64,000 nt of DNA from an uncultured Prevotellaceae bacterium (GTDB lineage: Bacteria > Bacteroidota > Bacteroidia > Bacteroidales > Bacteroidaceae): positions 1,272 to 65,271 of the forward strand of contig ONDP01000009.1 in NCBI GenBank assembly GCA_900316645.1, written 5' to 3'. The notes beneath the pieces were generated by a model, which ran no database searches, was not told the origin of the DNA, and was given only the letters and a program-made list of their open reading frames with translations. This document shows, piece after piece, positions 51,632 through 63,749 of this stretch (its first letter is position 1; each line of letters begins with the position of its first letter). Position numbers and translations under genes: made by a program.

Positions 51632-53137
51632 ATGAGTATTACAAGTTTAGTACGATATGTTTTTGAGCCTCGTATGCGCGACTTGGAGAAGCATCAGACA
51701 CAAGGTGAACTGTTGCAGCGCCGAGTATTGAACCATCTGGTTCAGACTGCCAAGAATACGGAGTATGGCAAGAAGTATGCCTTTGCTGCCATGAAAGGCT
51801 ATGATGACTTTATCAAGCATTGTCCTGTTAACACCTACGAGGAGTTGAAGGAACAGATAGACCGCATGCGCCACGGGGAGTCGGATGTGCTGTGGAAAGG
51901 TCGTGTGAAATGGTATGCCAAGTCGAGTGGTACCACCAACGACAAGTCGAAGTTCATTCCTGTCAGTGCCGAAGGTCTTCAGAAGATTCACTATGCCGGT
52001 GGTTTCGACTCGGTGGCTCTCTATCTGAGAAATAATCCCAAGAGTCGTTTGTTCGACGGACGAGCCCTGATACTGGGAGGCAGTCATGCGCCTAACTATA
52101 ATCTGCCAGGTTCCTTGGTGGGCGACCTCAGTGCTATCCTGATAGAGAACATCAATCCCCTGGCCAATCTGGTGCGTGTTCCCAAGAAGCAGACAGCCTT
52201 GCTGGAAGATTTCGAAATCAAGCGAGAGCGTATAGCCCGTGAGGCGATGAACAAGAATGTGACCAATATCTCGGGCGTTCCTTCCTGGATGTTGTCAGTC
52301 TTGAACTGCATGATGGAAATCACGGGTAAGACGCATTTGGAGGAGGTATGGCCTAACTTAGAGGTGTTCTTCCACGGAGGTGTAGCCTTTACGCCTTATC
52401 GTAAACAGTACGAGCAACTCATCACGTCGCCCAATATGCACTATATGGAAACCTATAATGCCAGCGAAGGCTTCTTCGGACTGCAGGACGACCCTGCAGA
52501 CAAGTCGATGTTGCTGATGTTGGATTATGGGGTGTTCTATGAGTTTGAGGACCTCTCCTGCGAAACAGGAGAGCACATTGTGCCGCTTTGGGGTGTCGAG
52601 AAAGACAAGAATTACGCTATGCTGATTTCCACTTCGTGTGGTCTTTGGCGTTATAAGATTGGCGACACCGTTCGCTTCACCTCCACCAATCCCTATAAGT
52701 TTGTCATTACGGGTCGTACCAAGAGTTTCATCAATGCCTTTGGCGAGGAACTCATTGTGGACAATGCGGAACAGGGACTCAGCTATGCCTGCCAGCAGAC
52801 GGGTGCTGAGGTGTTGGAATATACGGCAGCTCCTGTGTTTATGGATGCCAATGCGAAATGCCGCCACCAATGGCTCATCGAGTTCTCCAAGCCTCCACAG
52901 GACCTGAAGGTGTTTGCACAACTGCTCGACCAGAAGTTGCAGGAAGTGAACAGCGACTATGAGGCCAAGCGTTTTAAGAACATCACATTGCAGCCCCTCG
53001 AACTGATAGAGGCACGTCAGGGTCTTTTCAATGACTGGCTGAAAATGCGTGGCAAGTTAGGAGGGCAGCATAAGGTGCCTCGCTTGAGCAATTCGCGTGA
53101 GCATATCGAGCAACTTCTCGCACTTAATGAGAAATGA
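51632..53137 (+). CDS. GH3-family acyl-adenylating protein
   Basis: A 501-residue protein of the GH3 family, named from plant enzymes that join jasmonate or auxin to amino acids through an acyl-adenylate. The ATP-binding motif is KSSGTTNDKSKFIPVS near residues 95-110. The second motif is ETYNASEGFFGLQDD near 274-288. The third is YKIGDTVRFTSTNP near 343-356, followed by ITGRTKSFINAFGEEL. Substrates of bacterial members are unknown, and no such plant hormone pathway is implied here. It overlaps the next gene by 4 bases; that gene and the following one are envelope proteins. Confidence 0.9.
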   Translation: MSITSLVRYVFEPRMRDLEKHQTQGELLQRRVLNHLVQTAKNTEYGKKYAFAAMKGYDDFIKHCPVNTYEELKEQIDRMRHGESDVLWKGRVKWYAKSSGTTNDKSKFIPVSAEGLQKIHYAGGFDSVALYLRNNPKSRLFDGRALILGGSHAPNYNLPGSLVGDLSAILIENINPLANLVRVPKKQTALLEDFEIKRERIAREAMNKNVTNISGVPSWMLSVLNCMMEITGKTHLEEVWPNLEVFFHGGVAFTPYRKQYEQLITSPNMHYMETYNASEGFFGLQDDPADKSMLLMLDYGVFYEFEDLSCETGEHIVPLWGVEKDKNYAMLISTSCGLWRYKIGDTVRFTSTNPYKFVITGRTKSFINAFGEELIVDNAEQGLSYACQQTGAEVLEYTAAPVFMDANAKCRHQWLIEFSKPPQDLKVFAQLLDQKLQEVNSDYEAKRFKNITLQPLELIEARQGLFNDWLKMRGKLGGQHKVPRLSNSREHIEQLLALNEK

Positions 53138-55173
53138 GTAATGAGGAATTAGAAATGAAATTGAAGAATGAGAAATTGATAAACCTGGGAAAGAGGTTGA
53201 TGACAGTGAGAATGTTCATGAAAATGCTGTGTATTGCATTTCTCATTTCTCATTTCTCTTTTCTCATTTCGAGCTGCGCCCGTATGGGTCAGCCTGACGG
53301 AGGATGGTATGACGACGACCCTCCACGCATTATCGGTTCCACACCGGCAGACGGAGCTACTGAGGTGACAGCGAAGAAAATAACCATCCAGTTTGATGAA
53401 TACATCAAGTTGGCTGATGCCTCTCAGAAGGTCATCGTGTCGCCGCCTCAGTTGGAGATGCCGGAAATCAAGGAATCAGGTAAGAAGATTGTGGTGGAGC
53501 TGAAAGACTCGCTCAAGCCCAATATGACTTACACCATAGACTTCAGCGATGCTATCAGCGACAACAACGAGGGCAATCCCTTGGGCAACTACACCTTTAC
53601 CTTCTCAACGGGTGAGCAGATTGACACTTTTGAGGTAGCGGGTAATGTGCTGGATGCCTCCAATCTTGAACCTGTCAAGGGAATCTTGGTGGGTCTTTAT
53701 GACGACCTCAGCGATTCGGCTTTTAAGACCAAGCCCCTGTTGCGCGTTTCCAGAACCGACGGACGCGGACGCTTTGTCATCAAGGGTGTAGCACCAGGTG
53801 AATATCGTGTCTATGCCCTGCAAGATGCTGACGGCGACTATGTGTTCAATCAGAAGAGTGAGATGATAGCCTTCTCGCATCAGACCTACAAGCCATCGAG
53901 TAAGCCCGACATCCGTCAGGACACGATATGGAAGGACACCCTGCATATCGACAATATCATACAGGTGCCCTATACCCATTTCTATCCTGACGACGTCACG
54001 TTGCTGGCCTTCCAGGAAGTGCAGACAAATCGCTATCTGCTCAAACAACCTGAGCGCACGGAGGCCAATCGCTTTACCCTCTATTTCAGCTACGGAAATC
54101 CCGAACTGCCTGTTATCAAGGGCATGAACTTCAACGAGCATGATGCTTTCCTGCTGGAGGCTTCTCAGAAGAAAGATACGCTGACCTATTGGTTGAGCGA
54201 CACCACCCTTGTCAACCAGGACACGCTGCGAATGGAACTCAGTTATCTGATGACCGATTCGGCTGGTGTGCTGATAACGCAAGTGGATACTGTTGAAGTA
54301 CTAGCGAAGACTAGTTACGAGAAGCGCCAGAAGGAGCGCAAGAAAGCTATTGAAGAATGGGAGAAGAAGCAGGAGAAGCTGAAGAAACGTGGCGATCCCT
54401 ACGACAGCATTATGCCTCCCGAACCATTGAAGGTAAAGTACAATGTGAAACAGCAGATGGATCCCGACTATGTTTCCACCTTCGAAATGCCTGCTCCGTT
54501 GGCGCATTGCGATACGTCAGCCATCCATCTCTATACGAAGATAGATTCGCTATGGTATAACACCCCGTTCGAGTTCCGACAACGTGATGCCTCGTTGCGC
54601 CTCTATGAGTTTATTGCCGAATGGCGGCCCGATACGGAGTATAGTCTGGAAATTGACTCAGCTGCCTTTGTCGATATCTATGGTATAGCCTCAACACCAT
54701 ATAAGGTAGGCGTCAAGGTTCATTCGATGGACGATTATGCCACGCTGCTGATGCAATTGAGCGGTATCAGTGATACGACTGTTGTGGTGGAGTTGCTCGA
54801 TAAGGGCGACAAGCCTATCAAGCAGGTGAGGGCAGAGGGCGGCAGTGCCGAATTCTTCTACATGGCTCCTGGCATCTATTATGTACGGGCCTTTGTCGAT
54901 AAGAATGGCAATGGTCGTTGGGATACGGGCATTTACGACGAGGACTTGCAGCCCGAGGATGTTTACTATTATCCCAAGAGCATTGAGTGCAAAGCCAAGT
55001 TCGACATCACCTTACCTTGGAATCTGTTGGGCACGCCACGCATTCAGCAAAAGCCCGGTGCTATCACCAAGCAAAAGCCTGACAAGGAACAGAAGAAGCT
55101 TCGCAATCGCAATGAGGAGCGAGCCAGGGAGTTAGGCATAGAGTATATCAAGAAAAGTTCAATGATCAAATAG
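53134..55173 (+). CDS. Lipoprotein with SbsA-type Ig-like domain
   Basis: A 679-residue envelope protein. A lipobox FLISSC places the lipidated cysteine at residue 48. The preceding signal helix (MLCIAFLISHFSFLIS) suggests that the real start may be Met27 (53212), with upstream codons derived from heptad repeats (TTTCTCA and AATGAGG types at 53137-53180 and 53236-53272). An Ig-like domain (about 63-165, GSTPADGATEVTAKKITIQF) precedes a carboxypeptidase-regulatory-like fold (about 168-240, SRTDGRGRFVIKGVAPGEYR). The rest is beta-rich with a basic coiled segment near 390-415. Likely lipidated by Lgt, encoded in this window; role unknown. Confidence 0.85.
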   Translation: MSNEELEMKLKNEKLINLGKRLMTVRMFMKMLCIAFLISHFSFLISSCARMGQPDGGWYDDDPPRIIGSTPADGATEVTAKKITIQFDEYIKLADASQKVIVSPPQLEMPEIKESGKKIVVELKDSLKPNMTYTIDFSDAISDNNEGNPLGNYTFTFSTGEQIDTFEVAGNVLDASNLEPVKGILVGLYDDLSDSAFKTKPLLRVSRTDGRGRFVIKGVAPGEYRVYALQDADGDYVFNQKSEMIAFSHQTYKPSSKPDIRQDTIWKDTLHIDNIIQVPYTHFYPDDVTLLAFQEVQTNRYLLKQPERTEANRFTLYFSYGNPELPVIKGMNFNEHDAFLLEASQKKDTLTYWLSDTTLVNQDTLRMELSYLMTDSAGVLITQVDTVEVLAKTSYEKRQKERKKAIEEWEKKQEKLKKRGDPYDSIMPPEPLKVKYNVKQQMDPDYVSTFEMPAPLAHCDTSAIHLYTKIDSLWYNTPFEFRQRDASLRLYEFIAEWRPDTEYSLEIDSAAFVDIYGIASTPYKVGVKVHSMDDYATLLMQLSGISDTTVVVELLDKGDKPIKQVRAEGGSAEFFYMAPGIYYVRAFVDKNGNGRWDTGIYDEDLQPEDVYYYPKSIECKAKFDITLPWNLLGTPRIQQKPGAITKQKPDKEQKKLRNRNEERARELGIEYIKKSSMIK

Positions 55174-55181
55174 AAATAATC

Positions 55182-55988
55182 ATGAAACGACTGTTGTTTG
55201 TATTTTTTGCATCATTCAGTATGATGGCAGCTCATGCCCAGTGTGGTATTGAGAATACGGCGTTTAAGTCAGGGGAGTATCTCTCTTACGACCTCTATTT
55301 CAATTGGAAGTTCGTGTGGGTAAAGGTGGGTACAGCATCTATGTCAACGGTGCAGTCAACGCGCAATGGTGTTCCTGCCTATCGTACAAGTTTGATAACT
55401 CGAGGCAATAGCAGACTCGACAACTATTTCGTGATGCGCGATACCCTGTTGTGCTATACGAATTTAGACCTGTCACCTATTTATTTCCGCAAGGGTGCCC
55501 GTGAAGGTAAGCGCTACTATGTGGACGAGTTGTGGTACACCTATCCCAACAACAACTGTCATCTGCGCATGCATCGTATCGACGCGGACGGTGAGGTGCA
55601 TTGGAAAGATGCAGAATACAAGGATTGCATCTACGACATGATGAGCATCTTCCTGCGAGCCCGCAATTTCGATGCTGACAAATTGAAGGTGGGCGAGAAC
55701 ATCCCCATGCCTATCAGTGATGCCAGTCGCCTGTCGAACTCGTGGCTGAAATATACAGGTAAGACAACGCTGAAGATGAAGAACAACTCCACCAAATACC
55801 GTTGTTTGGTCTTCTCGTTTATCGAGCGTGAGAACGGCAAGAACAAGGAGTTGATTCGTTTCTTCGTGACAGACGACAAGAACCACTTGCCCGTGCGCCT
55901 TGACCTCTTCCTTTCCTTTGGTTCGGCCAAGTGCTATCTCACAGGCATGAAGGGACTCCGCAACGAGATGGAGTCAAGAGTGCAATGA
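55182..55988 (+). CDS. DUF3108 exported protein
   Basis: A 268-residue protein with a signal peptide (MKRLLFVFFASFSMMAAHAQ) and the DUF3108 pattern: FKSGEYLSYDLYFNWKFVWV near residues 28-47, YFRKGAREGKRYYVDEL, and a C-terminal LPVRLDLFLSFGSAKCYLTG. The family forms a periplasmic or outer-membrane beta structure of unknown role. It is 8 bases after the lipoprotein gene, so the three genes from 51632 probably work together in the envelope. It ends tail to tail with the aldo/keto reductase. Confidence 0.9.
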   Translation: MKRLLFVFFASFSMMAAHAQCGIENTAFKSGEYLSYDLYFNWKFVWVKVGTASMSTVQSTRNGVPAYRTSLITRGNSRLDNYFVMRDTLLCYTNLDLSPIYFRKGAREGKRYYVDELWYTYPNNNCHLRMHRIDADGEVHWKDAEYKDCIYDMMSIFLRARNFDADKLKVGENIPMPISDASRLSNSWLKYTGKTTLKMKNNSTKYRCLVFSFIERENGKNKELIRFFVTDDKNHLPVRLDLFLSFGSAKCYLTGMKGLRNEMESRVQ

Positions 55989-55991
55989 CGA

Positions 55992-56936
55992 TTATCTGAC
56001 GACTTTCAGGTTGCGGGCCAATTGCTCGGTTGAGCTGGCTCCTACGAGTACCGATGTTACTCCTTCCTGTGCCAATATCCAGGCGAGTGCTTTTTCTGCA
56101 AGGCTCTCGCCTTTCTTTTGTGCCTCGTCGTTCCATTGGCGCAACTGTGCCAACAGTTCTGGAGTGAGCATTTCCTCTCGGAGGAAAACACCCTTCGACA
56201 TACGGGAATCCTTGGGAATACCATTCAGGTAACGGTCGGTCAGCAATCCCTGTGCCAATGGCGAGAAGGCGATAAAGCCCACACCGGCCTCATGACACAG
56301 TTGCAGGATGCCCTCCTCAATGGGAGCCTTGTGCAGCATGTTCAGTTTTCCTTGGTATATCAGCAGCGGTGTGTCGTGACGCTTTAAGTATTCGATACCA
56401 AAGCGCAAAGCTTCCAAAGGCCAGTTCGAGATACCCACATAGAGCGCCTTGCCAGCACGGACTACATCCACCAGCGTCTGCAGCGTCTCTTCCAATGGAG
56501 TATTGGGGTCGTAACGGTGACTATAGAACAGATCGACATAATCCAGATGCATACGCTTCAGACTCTGGTCGAGCGAAGCCATCAGATATTTGCGTGAGCC
56601 CCAATCACCATAAGGGCCAGCCCACATACCGTAACCGGCTTTGGTAGAGATAAACAGTTCGTCGCGATAGGGACGCAGGTCATCGTCCATGATGCGTCCC
56701 AGCGTCTCTTCTGCCGACCCAGGTGCTGGCCCGTAGTTGTTAGCCAAGTCGAGATGGGTCACTCCGTGATCAAAGGCATAGCGCACTATTTCCCTGCTTC
56801 GCTCGTAGGGATCCACACTCCCGAAGTTATGCCACATACCCAGTGACACCTTAGGCAACATTACGCCTGAGCGTCCACAACGCTCATACTGCATCCCATT
56901 CTCATAACGCTTTGCGTCAGCTAAATATCTTTCCAT
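55992..56936 (-). CDS. Aldo/keto reductase (YghZ-like)
   Basis: An NADPH-dependent (alpha/beta)8 reductase, 314 residues from the ATG at 56936 (MERYLADAKRYENGMQYERC). Met codons at 56957 and further upstream are disfavoured because the -7 box TATCTTTG (complement of 56961-56968) lies only 3 bases from the former. The catalytic tetrad is visible: Asp and Tyr in LDLANNYGPAPGSAEETLG, Lys in FISTKAGYGMW, and His in FYSHRYD. The GYGMWAGPYGDWGSRK stretch matches the YghZ/GSP69 group, which reduces L-glyceraldehyde-3-phosphate or methylglyoxal. Substrate inferred only from this similarity. Confidence 0.9.
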   Translation of the reverse strand: MERYLADAKRYENGMQYERCGRSGVMLPKVSLGMWHNFGSVDPYERSREIVRYAFDHGVTHLDLANNYGPAPGSAEETLGRIMDDDLRPYRDELFISTKAGYGMWAGPYGDWGSRKYLMASLDQSLKRMHLDYVDLFYSHRYDPNTPLEETLQTLVDVVRAGKALYVGISNWPLEALRFGIEYLKRHDTPLLIYQGKLNMLHKAPIEEGILQLCHEAGVGFIAFSPLAQGLLTDRYLNGIPKDSRMSKGVFLREEMLTPELLAQLRQWNDEAQKKGESLAEKALAWILAQEGVTSVLVGASSTEQLARNLKVVR

Positions 56937-56986
56937 CTTCTTATAGTAATATTTCATGGGCAAAGATACTAAAATTCCCGATAATC

Positions 56987-57017
56987 TTTGCAAGTAAAGG
57001 AGTTTTTTGTATCTTTG
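56987..57017 (+). promoter_or_regulatory. Primary-sigma promoter of the sigma-barrel gene
   Basis: TTTG at 56987-56990, 19 bases, then TATCTTTG at 57010-57017. It is 66 bases ahead of the ATG at 57084 and lies partly inside the longest open frame, which supports the later start. Confidence 0.8.
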
Positions 57018-57037
57018 TCAAAGAATAAAGAGAGTGC

Positions 57038-57079
57038 CGTGCAGTCTTTTCCACAAAGTCAGGACTCTATAAATAGAGA
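57038..57079 (+). promoter_or_regulatory. Two-block motif, candidate autoregulated ECF promoter (copy 1)
   Basis: CGTGCAGTC (57038-57046) and GGACTCTAT (57062-57070) are separated by 15 bases and followed by AAATAGAGA, which forms the small hairpin CTCTAT/ATAGAG. The same two blocks recur with identical spacing at 58819-58860 ahead of the next gene. A two-block layout with about 15-16 bases between is that of ECF-sigma promoters, so the sigma factor encoded just downstream may recognise it. Confidence 0.55.
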
Positions 57080-57083
57080 TGTT

Positions 57084-58817
57084 ATGCTTACGATGGAGAT
57101 AACAAGACTGATAGAACGATGCAGAGAGGGGGATGCAGATGCCCTTGGCGAACTGTATAAGGCATACGCCCAGCAGATGAGGGGCGTATGTCGGCGTTAT
57201 ATCAGCGACGAGCAAATGGTGGAAGATGTGTTGCACGATGCATTTGTAATTATCTTCACTTCGTTTGACAGGTTGCGTGATGAGCAAAAGGCTGAGGCTT
57301 GGATGATGTCCATAACAAGGAATGTGGCTTCAAAATGCAAGGATCATCTGGATGCATTACCAACGGTTCCACTTGACAAGACGAACGATGCTACGTTCGC
57401 TGCTACCGATAACGAGCAACAGGGGGTAAGAGGGGTTCCTCTGAGCGAGGTGATGAGAATGATTGACAGACTGCCTGAGGGCTACGGACAGGTGTTTCGC
57501 CTGTCTGTATTTGAAGGTCTGTCGCACAATGAGATTGCCGACATGTTGGGCATTGAGCCGCATTCGTCATCATCACAATTGGCACGGGCGAAGAAAATGT
57601 TGCGCAAGATGATGCAGCAGTACTGGGTTGCCATGCTTTTACTGCTTCTCCTTCCCCTTACCTTCTTCTTGTTCAGGCAAGAAGAAACTGCGATCAAAGA
57701 AGAAGAGTCTATTGCGGAAAAGCAGAAGGGTGTGCAGAAAGAGTCGTCTAAGGAATCTCTGACAGAACAACCACAGGAAGCTGTCATTGTTCAACTGCCC
57801 GTGAATCGGACAAGCATCATAGCTGCTGATACTCCTTCATCGGTAATCGCCCAAACTGTAGACTCAATCACGGTTGACTCCTTATCCAATTTAGTCGTTC
57901 AGGAGCCAGCAGCTAATGACACAATAGTAAATGATACTGCAAAGAGTATTCGTAGGATAGAGCTACCGCATTACGATATGTCCGAGTTTACCCCCGATAA
58001 GCCAATCACTGAAGCGGATAATGAAAAGAAATGGTCATTGGAACTGGCATACGCAGGAAGGCTCAATGAACAGAACCGCTATAACCAACCGTTCATCTAT
58101 AAGCCATATAAAATAAATGGGGGTGATCTTGTTGCCGATGACCCTGGACCTGGTCCTATTTATCATACTCCAAGCAACATTGACAACTGGACGGATTACG
58201 CTGTTTATCTGGCAAACCATCCTAATGTTGTGAGTGACAAGACCCGTAGTGTCATCATGCGCATTGCCCTGAATAATGCCAACCGTCCAGGTGAAGACAA
58301 GATTCTTCGCACGAGTCACCACCAGATGCCAGTCACATGGTCGTTGGCTTTGAAGTACCAACTGAATAATCGTTTCGGATTAGAGTCTGGTCTCAGTTAT
58401 AGCCGGCTGGCCTCTGACTTTGAGATGGGAACAGACGGAAATACGATCTACGAGCATCAGACCATTCACTACCTTGGCATTCCCATAAAAGGTATATACA
58501 ATATTTATGGTAGAAAACGCTGGAGTCTTTACGGCAGTTTTGGCATGATAACCGAAATACCCATCCATTCAACCCTCCGTTCTGATTTCTATGTAAATGG
58601 ACAGCATGAAGCCAGCGACAAGAATCCACTCCATGCTCCTTGGCAACTCTCTACTACCTTCGGTCTAGGTCTGCAAATTCATCTGACACCCTATATCGGT
58701 TTCTTCTTAGAGCCAAGCCTGCAGTACTATATCCAGATGAAGAGTGACATCGAGACCTACCGCACTGAGCATCCATTTGGTTTCTCATTGCCACTTGGCA
58801 TCAGATTTACATGGTAG
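57084..58817 (+). CDS. ECF sigma factor fused to a transmembrane helix and outer-membrane barrel domain
   Basis: One uninterrupted frame of 577 residues from the ATG at 57084 (numbers below count from the longer frame at 56988, so subtract 32). Sigma region 2 is at about 45-115 (ALGELYKAYAQQMRGVCRRY, MVEDVLHDAFVIIF). Region 4 is at about 153-205 (LPEGYGQVFRLSVFEGLSHN, IADMLG). A hydrophobic helix VAMLLLLLLPLTFFLF is at 214-229. A charged then Ser/Thr/Asp-rich linker spans about 230-340. From about 345 come amphipathic strands ending in LPLGIRFTW with a terminal aromatic, typical of outer-membrane barrels. Sigma and barrel proteins are usually separate genes; here the architecture suggests one protein reaching from RNA polymerase to the outer membrane, unless it is cleaved. 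Confidence 0.85.
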   Translation: MLTMEITRLIERCREGDADALGELYKAYAQQMRGVCRRYISDEQMVEDVLHDAFVIIFTSFDRLRDEQKAEAWMMSITRNVASKCKDHLDALPTVPLDKTNDATFAATDNEQQGVRGVPLSEVMRMIDRLPEGYGQVFRLSVFEGLSHNEIADMLGIEPHSSSSQLARAKKMLRKMMQQYWVAMLLLLLLPLTFFLFRQEETAIKEEESIAEKQKGVQKESSKESLTEQPQEAVIVQLPVNRTSIIAADTPSSVIAQTVDSITVDSLSNLVVQEPAANDTIVNDTAKSIRRIELPHYDMSEFTPDKPITEADNEKKWSLELAYAGRLNEQNRYNQPFIYKPYKINGGDLVADDPGPGPIYHTPSNIDNWTDYAVYLANHPNVVSDKTRSVIMRIALNNANRPGEDKILRTSHHQMPVTWSLALKYQLNNRFGLESGLSYSRLASDFEMGTDGNTIYEHQTIHYLGIPIKGIYNIYGRKRWSLYGSFGMITEIPIHSTLRSDFYVNGQHEASDKNPLHAPWQLSTTFGLGLQIHLTPYIGFFLEPSLQYYIQMKSDIETYRTEHPFGFSLPLGIRFTW

Positions 58818-58818
58818 T

Positions 58819-58860
58819 CGTGCAGTCATTTCAGAGTTTAACGGACTCTATCAATAGAGA
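58819..58860 (+). promoter_or_regulatory. Two-block motif, candidate ECF promoter (copy 2)
   Basis: CGTGCAGTC (58819-58827) and GGACTCTAT (58843-58851) repeat copy 1 with the same 15-base gap, followed by CAATAGAGA. It lies directly after the sigma-barrel stop and 24 bases before the next ATG. No TAnnTTTG promoter is seen there, so the downstream lipoprotein gene may depend on this motif or be cotranscribed. Confidence 0.55.
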
Positions 58861-58884
58861 CCAATATTTAAAATTCTGAATAAT

Positions 58885-59433
58885 ATGAAACAAGAAAAAA
58901 ACTTCGCATGGATGATGGTAATAGCCATGGCCTGCATGATGATGACTGCTTGCAGTCTTGACAGTTACGAACCAGAGGAGCCCGTCTTGATTATTGAACC
59001 TGTAGAAGAAGGGATGCTCGCAGCCTGCGGTATCAGCGAGTCAGGAACACGTTCTGTCAGTGACGAGCAACTGCTCTTTACTGAGAAAGACATAGAATGG
59101 TTTAATGCCACCACGCGCGAAATCAAATTCCGCGACATGGATAAGCCGCCATACGAGATGCTGGAGCCTTTCCACGAAATTAAGTTCTATCTGGGCGATA
59201 ATGTGCTATTCACGGTCAGCAGTTTCGTTGGTGATTGGGATAGCAGGACATACACTAATCTCATCCTGCATTATGATGTGATTACTGACCCAGACCAAGG
59301 TCATTATTATCTGCACGACTGCTACCCGCTTTATCTTATTGATACTGACGAAGTGAAGGCTAATATCAAAAAGAATGAGGGACAATGGGAGTTATTCATT
59401 TACTATTTGGAAAGCAAAGGAAAACTGAGGTAA
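58885..59433 (+). CDS. Small lipoprotein, unknown; possible target of the fused sigma factor
   Basis: A 182-residue prolipoprotein. The hydrophobic signal WMMVIAMACMMMTAC ends in a lipobox with Cys at about residue 23. A short acidic stretch (EPEEPVLIIEPVEEG) follows. The rest is a compact domain with many aromatic residues (YEMLEPFHEIKFYLGDNVLF) and no recognised family. It resembles small lipoproteins found beside sigma-barrel genes only by position. The repeated two-block motif precedes it. Confidence 0.75.
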   Translation: MKQEKNFAWMMVIAMACMMMTACSLDSYEPEEPVLIIEPVEEGMLAACGISESGTRSVSDEQLLFTEKDIEWFNATTREIKFRDMDKPPYEMLEPFHEIKFYLGDNVLFTVSSFVGDWDSRTYTNLILHYDVITDPDQGHYYLHDCYPLYLIDTDEVKANIKKNEGQWELFIYYLESKGKLR

Positions 59434-59462
59434 TAAGGGCAACTCTTAATTATTGCAAAATA

Positions 59463-59494
59463 TTTGTGCATCTATAAGAAAAGCAGTAACTTTG
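59463..59494 (+). promoter_or_regulatory. Promoter of the second lipoprotein gene
   Basis: TTTG at 59463-59466 and TAACTTTG at 59487-59494 are 20 bases apart. The position inside the longest frame (from 59453) shows that the ATG at 59519 is the start. Confidence 0.8.
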
Positions 59495-59518
59495 CGATTA
59501 ATCATTATACATAAAGCT

Positions 59519-60010
59519 ATGAAGAAATCTATTTTATTCTTTTCTTTTATCCTATTAACGCTTGCAATGACAAGTTGTAGTAACGATGACAATGCCTCCA
59601 TCTCGTCTATCGATTTTGAGAAGATATTCCAGCAGGGCGGATGGCAGGAAAGCAAATGCTGCAAGATTGAAAGTTCTGGACAATGGATCGATCTTACAGG
59701 TCCTGGTATCGATGGCTGGAGACCACTGCGTTTTGCCTTCATGGATTGGAATTTGCTGAAGCTCTATCATGAATATGATTATCCTATTCACACTGAAGAC
59801 GGCAATTTCTCTTTCGAAGAATATGAATATTGCAATTATCAATTTAACGAGACAACACAGGAGTTGACACTCAATAATATTACATACCACGTAGAGTCTA
59901 TTTCACCAGAAAAACTGGTGATTAAAGGGAAAGGCTCTTATGATGATAATATGTATGTTAGGGAGTTTAAGCATGTATCACGGTTTATTCATGAGAAACA
60001 GAAACTATAG
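59519..60010 (+). CDS. Small lipoprotein, unknown
   Basis: A 163-residue prolipoprotein beginning MKKSILFFSFILLTLAMTSC, with the lipobox cysteine at residue 20, then SNDDN typical of bacteroidete lipoproteins. The mature part has a lipocalin-like character (GGWQESKCCKIESSGQW, FSFEEYEYCNYQFNETTQEL, EKLVIKGKGSYDD), which in this group often marks DUF4488/lipocalin-like proteins, but no firm match is claimed. It has its own primary-sigma promoter, so it may be independent of the preceding sigma factor. It ends 2 bases before the helicase ATG. Confidence 0.78.
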   Translation: MKKSILFFSFILLTLAMTSCSNDDNASISSIDFEKIFQQGGWQESKCCKIESSGQWIDLTGPGIDGWRPLRFAFMDWNLLKLYHEYDYPIHTEDGNFSFEEYEYCNYQFNETTQELTLNNITYHVESISPEKLVIKGKGSYDDNMYVREFKHVSRFIHEKQKL

Positions 60011-60012
60011 GC

Positions 60013-63726
<3,714 letters not shown>

Positions 63727-63749
63727 CTAATAACAAAAAAAACATCACT

